A stretch of 64,000 bases of DNA from Neisseria sicca (GTDB lineage Bacteria > Pseudomonadota > Gammaproteobacteria > Burkholderiales > Neisseriaceae): NCBI RefSeq assembly GCF_003044565.1, contig NZ_POXG01000001.1:248001-312000 (forward strand), written 5' to 3'. The position numbers and the translations under genes were made by a program. Numbering within the stretch: the first letter of the stretch is position 1; each line of letters starts with the position of its first letter. Under the pieces are notes generated by a model. It had not been told where the DNA came from, did no database searches, and saw only the letters and a list, made by a program, of their open reading frames with translations. This document shows positions 34,602 through 41,944 of this stretch, piece by piece.

Positions 34602-34745
34602 ATTTAAACCAGTACGGCGTTGTCTCGCCTTAGCTCAAAGAGAACGATTCTCTAAGGTGCTGAAGCACCAAGTGAATCGGTTCCGTACTATTTGTACTGT
34701 CTGCGGCTTCGTCGCCTTGTCCTGATTTAAATTTAATCCACTATA
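34589..34745. repeat. Correia element (CREE), full-length ~157 bp form
   Basis: Begins TATAGTGGATTAAATTT and ends AAATTTAATCCACTATA, with the internal segment (AGCTCAAAGAGAACGATTCT) present only in long CREEs, which contains a region known to bind IHF. CREEs are non-autonomous neisserial elements that insert at TA and can carry promoters or RNase III sites. This copy abuts the 3' end of the gene at 33834. Confidence 0.95.
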
Positions 34746-34823
34746 AAACCATCTGACACGAAACTTAATACCACAGATGCCGTCTGAAAAAATTTCAGAC
34801 GACCTCAATCCCCAAAACACACT

Positions 34824-35999
34824 ATGACCCAAATCACATTCCCCCAAGCCGGACAGCTCACGGCCCTGCCGCCCCTGTCGCTCTATATACACATCCCGTG
34901 GTGCATCAAAAAATGCCCGTATTGCGACTTCAATTCCCACAGTCTGAAAAACGGATTGCCCGAAGCCGCCTACATCGACGCGCTGCTGACCGACTTGCAG
35001 CTCGAATTGCCCAATATTTGGGGTAGGCCGGTGGAAACGATCTTTTTCGGCGGCGGTACGCCCAGCCTGTTTCAGGCGGAATCGATTGACCGTTTGTTAA
35101 GCGGCGTGCGTTCGCTGTTGCGCTTGCAGCCCGAAGCGGAAATTACTTTGGAAGCCAATCCGGGTACATTTGAAATTGAGAAGTTTCAAGGATTTAAAGA
35201 TGCGGGTATCACGCGGCTTTCTATTGGCGTGCAGAGTTTCAACGACGATATGCTCTCAAGGCTGGGGCGCGTCCACAACGGCAAAGAAGCCTTAACCGCC
35301 ATCGATACCGCCTTGAAATTATTTGATAAAGTCAATATCGACTTGATGTATGCGCTGCCAAACCAAACTGTTCAAACGGCATTGGACGACGTGCAAACCG
35401 CCATCGCCACGGGCGCGACACATATCAGCGCGTATCATCTGACGATGGAGCCGAACACGCCGTTTGGTCATACGCCGCCGAAAGGTTTGCCGCAAGACGA
35501 AGCTGCCCTCGATATCGAAGACGCGGTACACGCCGCGCTGGAGGGCGCGGGTTTTATCCACTACGAAACATCGGCTTTTGCGAAACCCGCCATGCAGTGT
35601 CGCCACAATTTGAACTACTGGCAGTTCGGCGATTATTTAGGTATAGGCGCGGGCGCGCACGGCAAAATTTCCTACCCCGACCGCATCGAGCGCACCGTCC
35701 GCCGCCGCCACCCCAACGACTACCTCGCCTTAATGCGAAGCCAGCCGAGTGAAGCCGTCGAACGCAAAACCGTCGCCGCCGAAGATTTGACGTTCGAATT
35801 CATGATGAACGCCCTTCGCCTGACCGACGGCGTACCCGCCGCGATGTTGCAGGAGCGCACAGGCATACCCGCCGCCAAAATCATGGCGCAAATCGAAACG
35901 GCTAGACAAAAAGGTCTGCTGGAAACCGACCCGACCGTGTTCCGCCCAACTGAGCAGGGACGGTTGTTTTTAAACGATTTATTGCAATGCTTTTTATAG
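34824..35999 (+). CDS. hemW: HemW, radical SAM haem chaperone
   Basis: HemW is a radical SAM protein that binds haem and is often annotated as oxygen-independent coproporphyrinogen III oxidase. The 391 residues include the cluster motif [10 protein letters not shown] (CX3CX2C, about residues 31-38), [19 protein letters not shown] and [14 protein letters not shown]. It lacks the longer N-terminus of HemN, and its position next to rdgB matches the rdgB-hemW neighbourhood of many proteobacteria, here split by two membrane protein genes and a CREE. Confidence 0.93.
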
Positions 36000-36084
36000 G
36001 ATTAGATTTTTTCAGACGACCTTAATACACCAAACCGTAACATCCGCAGGCTGCTAACGAAAACCATGACAGACAGTTTTTATC

Positions 36085-36113
36085 TTGTTTGTTTTATCAT
36101 AATAAAATACAAT
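36085..36113 (+). promoter_or_regulatory. Predicted promoter of the opacity-family porin gene
   Basis: TTGTTT (36085-36090) and TACAAT (36108-36113) are separated by 17 bases and lie about 70 bases before the ATG. No homopolymer tract is seen in the spacer, so simple promoter slippage is not expected. Confidence 0.6.
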
Positions 36114-36182
36114 TGGGATAACCGTCGGTCTTGAATAAATATTCGGCGGTAATACCCCTTATTCCGTTGCAAGGAAACAAAC

Positions 36183-36761
36183 ATGAAAAAAATTCTGACT
36201 ACCCTGATTGCCCTCTCCATCTCAACCGTTGCGCTGGCAGATGACAGCCATGGTTTCTACATTCAAGGCGATCTTGGCCACTCAACCCTTAAAACCAATG
36301 ACGAAGGTGGCAAAACTAGTGCCAAAGGCTTCAGCCCGCGTCTGTCTGCCGGATATGATTTCGGCGATTTCCGTGTCGCTGCCGATTACACCCACTATAA
36401 AACTTTGAAAGACCATGAACAGGGTCGGTCTTACACACTCGACTCAAAAATCAAACTCCAAAGCGTCGGTGTTTCCGCCATTTATGATTTCGACTTAAAC
36501 TCCCCAGTTAAACCTTATGTCGGCGCACGCGTAGGCATCAATCGCTTTTCTTATGACGACGATTACCGCAGTGTGAATTTTCATGAGACTGAATCGATCC
36601 GCAAAACTAAAACCGGCGTAGGCGTATTGGCAGGCGTAGGCTATGACATTACCGAAAACGTCGCTTTGGACGCCGGCTACCGCTACAACCACTTGGGCAA
36701 ATTCGACGGCTTAAAAGTGCATTCTCACGAAGTATCTGCCGGTGTCCGCGTGAAATTCTAA
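36183..36761 (+). CDS. Opacity-family outer membrane porin
   Basis: A 192-residue outer-membrane protein. The signal peptide KKILTTLIALSISTVALA is followed by a small beta-barrel of eight predicted strands with four surface loops and a C-terminal aromatic (VSAGVRVKF). Phrases such as FSPRLSAGYDFGDFRVAADYT, KPYVGARVGINRF and ALDAGYRYNHLGKF are typical of the Opa/NspA family, which in pathogens binds host receptors. No CTCTT repeats occur in the signal region, so it is not phase variable the way opa genes are. A 14-bp-stem terminator follows. Confidence 0.88.
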   Translation: MKKILTTLIALSISTVALADDSHGFYIQGDLGHSTLKTNDEGGKTSAKGFSPRLSAGYDFGDFRVAADYTHYKTLKDHEQGRSYTLDSKIKLQSVGVSAIYDFDLNSPVKPYVGARVGINRFSYDDDYRSVNFHETESIRKTKTGVGVLAGVGYDITENVALDAGYRYNHLGKFDGLKVHSHEVSAGVRVKF

Positions 36762-36780
36762 TTCCCGCACCCCTCATAAC

Positions 36781-36816
36781 AAAACCGCCCGAAGCGTCCA
36801 AACTTCGGGCGGTTTT
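36781..36816 (+). terminator. Strong intrinsic terminator after the porin gene
   Basis: AAAACCGCCCGAAG and CTTCGGGCGGTTTT form a perfect 14-bp stem with an 8-base loop. Confidence 0.9.
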
Positions 36817-36842
36817 CGCAAATGATTGAAGTACATACGATA

Positions 36843-36949
36843 TATAGTGGATTAAATTTAAATCAGGACAAGGCGACGAAGCCGCAGACAGTACAGATAG
36901 TACGGCAAGGCGAGACAACGCCGTACTGGTTTAAAGTTAATCCACTATA
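36843..36949. repeat. Correia element (CREE), 107 bp form
   Basis: TATAGTGGATTAAATTT at one end and TTAATCCACTATA at the other. It lies between the porin terminator and ridA. The right end runs into AAT, so TATAAT (36944-36949 and the next base) is formed facing ridA. Confidence 0.95.
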
Positions 36950-37093
36950 ATTCTATTCTCATTCAAATTTATTTAACCAAAGGTCGTCTGAAAATATCCA
37001 TACCCTACACAATCCCTCGGTTTTATACGATAATCACCACCGTTTTCATCAAAGTTTCCATCTTTCAGACGACCCCGACAACAGGAGAAAATC

Positions 37094-37483
37094 ATGTCCA
37101 AAACCATCATCCACAGTGACAAAGCCCCCGCCGCCATCGGCGCATACAGCCAAGCCGTGCGCGCGGGCGACACCGTTTACATGAGCGGTCAAATCCCTCT
37201 CGATCCCGTCACCATGACCGTTGTCGGCAATGGCGACTTCCGCGCCGAAGCACGCCAGGTTTTTAAAAACCTGCAAGCTGTCGCCGAAGCCGCAGGCGGC
37301 ACGCTGGCTGACATCGTCAAACTCAACGCCTACCTGACCGACCTTGCCAACTTCGCCGTCTTCAACGAAGTCATGGCAGAGTTCATCCAAGAACCCTTCC
37401 CTGCCCGCGCTGCCGTCGGTGTCGCCTCCCTGCCCAAAGGCGTGCAGGTCGAAGCCGAAGCCGTGCTGGTACTGAACGCATAA
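37094..37483 (+). CDS. ridA: RidA-family deaminase
   Basis: RidA hydrolyses reactive 2-iminobutanoate and 2-iminopropanoate released by threonine dehydratase and other PLP enzymes. The 129 residues contain [32 protein letters not shown] N-terminal blocks, [20 protein letters not shown], and [18 protein letters not shown] with the conserved Arg that binds the substrate carboxylate. AGGAGAAA precedes the ATG. It is complete. Confidence 0.94.
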   Translation: MSKTIIHSDKAPAAIGAYSQAVRAGDTVYMSGQIPLDPVTMTVVGNGDFRAEARQVFKNLQAVAEAAGGTLADIVKLNAYLTDLANFAVFNEVMAEFIQEPFPARAAVGVASLPKGVQVEAEAVLVLNA

Positions 37484-37497
37484 GACACGCAACCCGT

Positions 37498-37536
37498 TTT
37501 CAGACGACCTCCCACAAGCCAAAGGTCGTCTGAAAC
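37498..37536 (+). terminator. DUS-pair hairpin between ridA and apaH
   Basis: TTTTCAGACGACCT (37497-37510) and AGGTCGTCTGAAA (37524-37536) pair across a 13-base loop. Confidence 0.7.
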
Positions 37537-37565
37537 ACCACACACACAATCGGACAATAACAACA

Positions 37566-38396
37566 ATGGCACACTACGCAATCGGCGATATTCAAGGCTG
37601 CTTCGACGAATTCACCCTTCTGCTCGACAAAATCAACTTCAACCACGGCACAGACACCCTCTGGCTCGTCGGCGACATCGTCAACCGCGGCCCCAAATCC
37701 CTCGAAGTCCTCCAATTCTGCATGGAACACGAAAGCAGCGTCCGTATGGTTCTCGGCAACCACGACCTGCACCTGCTCGCCGTCGGCTGCGGCGAAGGCA
37801 CGGTCAAACGAAGCGACACCATTACACCCATCCTCACACACCCCGACAGCAAAAAAATGCTCGACTGGCTGCGTTTCCAACCCCTGCTCATCAAAGGCGT
37901 CCGCCATGTTATGGTTCACGCCGGCATCCTGCCCCAATGGACCATCGCCCGCGCCGAACTGCTCGCCAGCGAAACCGAAGCCGAGTTGCGCGGCAAAAAA
38001 TACAAAAAGTTTTTCTCCAAAATGTACGGCAACAAACCTGCCGAGTGGAGCGACGAGCTGACCGGTTACGACCGCCTGCGCATGATTGTCAACGTCTTCA
38101 CCCGAATGCGCGCACTGACGCTGAAAAACGAACTCGACTACGACTACAAATCCACCCTCAAAAAAATGCCCTCGAACCTGCGCCCTTGGTTCAAAGCCCC
38201 AAACAGGCAAAACCTCAGCCACACCATCGTCTTCGGCCACTGGTCCTCGCTGGGCTTTATGAACACCGACAACATCCTCTCCCTCGACACCGGCGCACTT
38301 TGGGGCGGCGAACTGACCGCCATCAACCTTGCCGACCACAGTATCACCCAAGTCCCCTCCCTCGGCGGTTTGGACTGGAAAACGGCTTTGAAATAA
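37566..38396 (+). CDS. apaH: Bis(5'-nucleosyl)-tetraphosphatase (symmetrical)
   Basis: ApaH splits Ap4A to two ADP and also removes Np4 caps from RNA. The 276 residues carry the metallophosphatase motifs: YAIGDIQGCFDE near the start, WLVGDIVNRGPKS, and MVLGNHDLHLLAV, then VMVHAGILP and VFGHWSSLG. The start at 37566 is the expected one. The long antisense ORF across the gene is a shadow. About 260 bases of non-coding sequence follow, with a DUS pair at 38590-38623. Confidence 0.96.
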   Translation: MAHYAIGDIQGCFDEFTLLLDKINFNHGTDTLWLVGDIVNRGPKSLEVLQFCMEHESSVRMVLGNHDLHLLAVGCGEGTVKRSDTITPILTHPDSKKMLDWLRFQPLLIKGVRHVMVHAGILPQWTIARAELLASETEAELRGKKYKKFFSKMYGNKPAEWSDELTGYDRLRMIVNVFTRMRALTLKNELDYDYKSTLKKMPSNLRPWFKAPNRQNLSHTIVFGHWSSLGFMNTDNILSLDTGALWGGELTAINLADHSITQVPSLGGLDWKTALK

Positions 38397-38657
38397 ATCA
38401 GGATACCAGTTTGTTGAGCAGGTCGTGCCCGACCATGATACGGTTTCAGCGGGAGAAACCGCACAGTTTCCTGTTGTCACTTCTGTAAACAGCAATTAAA
38501 CCGTCGTAGCCGTTGTTATCATAGCTGCCGTTGATCATAATGGCGGGAGGCGCTTTTCTATAAAAGCACGTTTTCGACAATAAAAAACGAAGGTCGTCTG
38601 AAAACTAACTTTCAGACGACCTTAAGATTTGTTGGACACTGCCCCAATCTGCTTATT
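38397..38657. other. Non-coding gap with possible coding remnant
   Basis: Holds a DUS pair (38590-38623). On the minus strand an open stretch of about 40 codons (APPAIMINGSYDNNGYDGLI) ends at a TGA near 38456 and could be the tail of a lost gene. This is weak evidence. Confidence 0.3.
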
Positions 38658-38996
38658 TTACTCAATATTATTTTTATATATTTTTATCAAATTTCCCCTG
38701 TCATCATACTCATAAGTAAAACCCATTATTTTATTACCATTAATATATAGTGGAATAAATTTAAATCAGGACAAGGCGACGAAGCCGCAGACAGTACAGA
38801 TAGTACGACAAGGCGAGGCAACGCCGTACTGGTTTAAAGTTAATCCACTATATTTATCAAATTTAATTAATTTCCCATCTCTATAAAACCCAACATAATA
38901 GGATACAATCTCCTTGCGTTTGCTGATTTCCTCGACCTTATCCAAATTAACCTCATCATACAATATTGCAGGATGATTATATTTAGGGAAACTCAT
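38658..38996 (-). pseudogene. Small AT-rich gene interrupted by a CREE
   Basis: The gene starts at the ATG at 38996 (MSFPKYNHPAILYDEVNLDK) and reads in frame to GKLIKFDKY, where a CREE (38746-38852) enters and imposes a stop at 38766. Beyond the CREE the same frame resumes with [20 protein letters not shown] and ends IYKNNIE at a TAA (38658-38660). Removing 105 bases, the element plus one TA, restores a single 77-codon frame. The protein has a repeated G-K-L-I / G-N-L-I pattern, perhaps a small beta sheet. The family is unknown. Confidence 0.75.
38746..38852. repeat. Correia element (CREE), 107 bp, inside a gene
   Basis: TATAGTGGAATAAATTT at one end, TTAATCCACTATA at the other. It disrupts the minus-strand gene 38658-38996; the flanking TA is the expected target duplication. 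Confidence 0.95.
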
Positions 38997-39122
38997 TCCT
39001 AAATAGTGCTTAATAGTTAAATCATTGTAGAGAGTATTTTTTCAAGCGAATGTAACATACTTAAATAAAAATACTTGTTTGAGATAATAAGACGGATATC
39101 ATAGTTCACGATTGAATAGAAA

Positions 39123-39224
39123 ATGGATTACGCCAAAATACTAGATGCCAGTATTGAAAATATTCAAAATAACTTAAAGAATAAAATTTTAAAACAGGAA
39201 AATAACAAATGGGTTATAACTTAG
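39123..39224 (+). CDS. Possible 33-residue ORF overlapping the SUKH gene
   Basis: ATG at 39123 opens a frame MDYAKILDASIENIQNNLKN that ends at TAG 39222-39224, 16 bases into the next gene. It might be a leader peptide coupling translation or the last piece of a lost toxin gene. A gene this short in AT-rich DNA may also be chance. Confidence 0.3.
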   Translation: MDYAKILDASIENIQNNLKNKILKQENNKWVIT

Positions 39225-39736
39225 AGATATTAAATACTTCTCAAGTATTTGCTGATAAAAAATACTTGAAAGAATTTAAATTTGCAAATGGCAAATCATT
39301 TCCTCATTCTTACCAATCTTTCGCAACACAATTTGGCTGGGGGAGAGTATTGAACAATTACTTAATTTACATCCCCCTAAATCCACAGTTTCATGATTCG
39401 TGGCAAAATGCTCGTGAACATATAAAATCAACATATATGAATGATATTGATGAATATATTGACTATTATCCTGATGAATCATTAAATTTAATGAAACGAA
39501 TGGAACCATTTGCCAAAAGTGAGTCAGGGTATTATTTATTTTGGGATATATATAGCGAAGATTCACACAATGAATTTAATATATACGCAACAGATTTTGT
39601 AGGCGATATATATCTACTAGGAAAAGATTTATTTGAAGTATTTTATAACTTGACCAATGACACCAAAATCTTAAAAGAATGTTTTAATAGGGCACCTTGG
39701 CCCAAAACATTTGAAGGTTTTACATTTATTTATTAA
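39209..39736 (+). CDS. SMI1/KNR4 (SUKH)-family immunity-like protein
   Basis: A 175-residue soluble acidic protein. The block FPHSYQSFATQFGWGRVLNNYLIYIP is the SUKH-type signature (a short Pro-Ser-Tyr helix, then FG.GRL....IY), and the later SGYYLFWDI and TDFVGDIYLLGKDLFEVFYN fit the domain. SUKH proteins are usually immunity partners of contact-dependent or polymorphic toxins. No toxin is adjacent: upstream is the CREE-broken gene, downstream are transposase remnants. The gene is AT-rich and looks acquired. It could also be a structural relative without immunity function. Confidence 0.7.
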   Translation: MGYNLEILNTSQVFADKKYLKEFKFANGKSFPHSYQSFATQFGWGRVLNNYLIYIPLNPQFHDSWQNAREHIKSTYMNDIDEYIDYYPDESLNLMKRMEPFAKSESGYYLFWDIYSEDSHNEFNIYATDFVGDIYLLGKDLFEVFYNLTNDTKILKECFNRAPWPKTFEGFTFIY

Positions 39737-39769
39737 AAACTCAACTGCTTAATAAATATAAATAAGCCG

Positions 39770-40024
39770 TAGTTGGTGTCGCCCCAACAATCAAGAAAGC
39801 TCTCTGCCAACACCAGACTCGCCAAACACAAATCGACAACATCGAACAACTGATGCCCATTTTGAAAGGAGCTGTGTGTGTGCCACCGTTACGATAACGA
39901 GGCTCAAGCAGCTCATTCAGTTTTTTTACCGATGTTTGCACTGTCTGAGGGTAAGCCGTATAAAGTTACTTTTACGGCATGTATGTGCAAACTGCTGAGG
40001 GTATTGAATATCATGATGCGTAAT
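39770..40024 (+). pseudogene. IS110-type transposase remnant cut by a CREE
   Basis: From about 39878 one frame reads [19 protein letters not shown], and then [20 protein letters not shown], which matches the C-terminal end of IS110-family (PivNM-like) transposases (consensus KP.KVA.TACMRKLL.ILN). Upstream sequence in another frame (RQTQIDNIEQLMPIL) may be more of the same gene. The CREE at 40025 interrupts the C-terminus. No IS ends were found. Confidence 0.55.
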
Positions 40025-40131
40025 TATAGTGGATTAAATTTAAATCAGGACAAGGCGACGAAGCCGCAGACAGTACAGATAGTACGGCAAGGCGAGGCAA
40101 CGCCGTACTGGTTTAAAGTTAATCCACTATA
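40025..40131. repeat. Correia element (CREE), 107 bp form
   Basis: TATAGTGGATTAAATTT to TTAATCCACTATA, inserted in the 3' part of the IS110-type remnant. Confidence 0.95.
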
Positions 40132-40330
40132 CTTTGCCAAAATGTTTTTCTAAAATTAAATATAAACTAGAAATGATGGACACCTTTGAAGCAATATTAA
40201 GTGAAACTTATTCTATAACTCAAATTCTATCTGTTTTATTATTTTTGATATTATAACTATCTCATTTCTATTAATTTATATACGATTCAAGGTCGTCTGA
40301 ATAACTGTTTAAAAGCCATAGTTACAGTGT

Positions 40331-40522
40331 ATGCAAGTATACCCCGCCAAAGGCAACTGCTTTTCGACCCATTACCTGTACCGTTACCGTCATTTGGAGG
40401 AGCACCGTTTTTTGGATTTCAAACGTTGGCGGGATATTGCCACGCGTTATGCAAACAAACCGGCTTCATTTGCGGCGGCAATAGAAATCCGGATTATTGC
40501 GATGTGGCTTAATATATTGTGA
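40331..40522 (+). pseudogene. IS5-type transposase C-terminal remnant
   Basis: The frame YRYRHLEEHRFLDFKRWRDI, then ATRYANKPASFAAAIEIR to WLNIL and TGA, matches the C-terminal end of IS5/IS1106-like transposases (RHLIEN.F..LK.WR.IATRYAK...SF.AA). There is no N-terminal part, catalytic DDE core or terminal inverted repeat here. A single DUS precedes it near 40290. Confidence 0.65.
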
Positions 40523-40585
40523 CTACACGACCTAATGTTGCACTTAAAATCCGAATTCAAGAACCTTTAATCTATCCGTATCAAG

Positions 40586-41716
40586 TTATTTGCCCGCTTT
40601 TACGCCCTGCCATTGGCGAACCATGAATTTCAAAATGGTGGGTTGGATAGGGACCATGATAAAGCTGTTTTTCAAATCTTCTTCGCTCGGGAAAATGGTG
40701 CGGTCGTCCCTGAACTCGGCTTCCATCAATTCGCGTGCGGGTTTGCTGGAAGGGGCGTAGGTGACGAAATTGCCGTTTCTCGCGGCGACTTCGGGGTCGA
40801 GGAAGTCGTTGATGTATTTGTGGGCGTTGGCGATGTTCTTCGCATCTTTCGGAATGACGAAGGAGTCCACCCAAATCCCCACGCCTTCTTTGGGCATCAT
40901 CACGCGGATTTTTTCTTTGCCGCCCGCTTCTTTGGCGCGCCGTCTGGCGATGTTCAAGTCGCCGCCGAAGCCGATGGTGACGCAGGTATCGCCGCGCGCC
41001 AAGTCGTCGATGAAGCCGGACGAAGTAAAGCGTTTGATGTTGGGACGGTTTTTCTTGAGCAGCTCGGTTGCGGCTTTGATGTCTTCGGTATCGTTGCTGT
41101 TGGGATTTTTACCCATGTAGTTCAAGACCATAGGATAGATTTCCGCCGCGCTGTCCAAGTAGCTGATGCCGCATTGTTTCAGCTTGGATGTGTATTCGGG
41201 GTTGAACACCAAATCCCATTGGTTGTCCGGCAGTTTGTCCGTGCCCAAGGCTTTTTTTACGCGCTCAGTATTGATGGCGAAGGTGTTGGTTCCCCAATAA
41301 AACGGAACGGCGTATTCGTGGCTCGGATCAACGCCTTCCATCAGTTTCATCAATTCGGGATTGAGGTTTTTATAGTTGGGAATCAGGGATTTGTCGATTT
41401 TTTGATAAGCCCCCGCCTTAATCTGCCTTCCGACGAAGGTATTGGACGGGCCGACGATGTCGTAGCCCGATTTTCCGGTCAATACTTTACTTTCCAGCGT
41501 CTCATCGCTGTCGTACACGTCGTAAGTTACCTTGATACCGTTTTTCTTTTCAAAATCAGCAACGGTTTCGGGATCAACGTATTCCGACCAGTTGTAAATC
41601 CTCAATACATTTTGGTTTCCCGCCTGACCCGCTTTGTCGGAGGTGTTTTTATCCGAACCTCCGCAGGCGGCGAGCATGACGGCGGCTAGGGCGATGAGGG
41701 GCAGATGTTTGGTCAT
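40586..41716 (-). CDS. potD: Polyamine-type ABC transporter substrate-binding lipoprotein (PotD/PotF family)
   Basis: A 376-residue periplasmic binding protein with lipobox LAAC in HLPLIALAAVMLAACGGSD, so it is membrane-anchored. The mature part opens with VLRIYNWSEYVDPETVADFE, the hallmark of PotD/PotF, and includes YDIVGPSNTFVGRQI, PFYWGTNTFAIN and GFGGDLNIARRRA. Spermidine or putrescine is the likely ligand. I choose the ATG at 41716 because AAGGA lies about 6 bases before it. No potABC genes are next to it, which is common in Neisseria where several potD copies are scattered. Confidence 0.9.
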   Translation of the reverse strand: MTKHLPLIALAAVMLAACGGSDKNTSDKAGQAGNQNVLRIYNWSEYVDPETVADFEKKNGIKVTYDVYDSDETLESKVLTGKSGYDIVGPSNTFVGRQIKAGAYQKIDKSLIPNYKNLNPELMKLMEGVDPSHEYAVPFYWGTNTFAINTERVKKALGTDKLPDNQWDLVFNPEYTSKLKQCGISYLDSAAEIYPMVLNYMGKNPNSNDTEDIKAATELLKKNRPNIKRFTSSGFIDDLARGDTCVTIGFGGDLNIARRRAKEAGGKEKIRVMMPKEGVGIWVDSFVIPKDAKNIANAHKYINDFLDPEVAARNGNFVTYAPSSKPARELMEAEFRDDRTIFPSEEDLKNSFIMVPIQPTILKFMVRQWQGVKAGK

Positions 41717-41944
41717 TATCATTCCTTGCATATCAGGTGGAAGGGAAAGTAAGGGATTATAAATCAGGCACGCACTATCTGATAGCAATTTCCATTATAT
41801 TGATAGCCCGAAGGTCGTCTGAAAGTCCCTGATTCAATAGCTAGAAACAAGGTTTTGCGGTAATATAGCACCCATTTTCTTTTCACAATTACATACGGCC
41901 GGGAAGGTCGTCTGAAATCTTTTTAGTAGAGACAACGAAACATC

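Noticed and set aside
36183..36240. CTCTT-type phase-variation repeats in the opacity porin
   Set aside because: I looked for pentamer repeats in the signal-peptide region; there are none, so it is not switched like opa genes.
37500..38495. 331-codon antisense ORF across apaH
   Set aside because: It mirrors the apaH codons and starts in DUS-rich non-coding DNA. The product is a Val/Gly/Asp/Glu-rich shadow with no domain.
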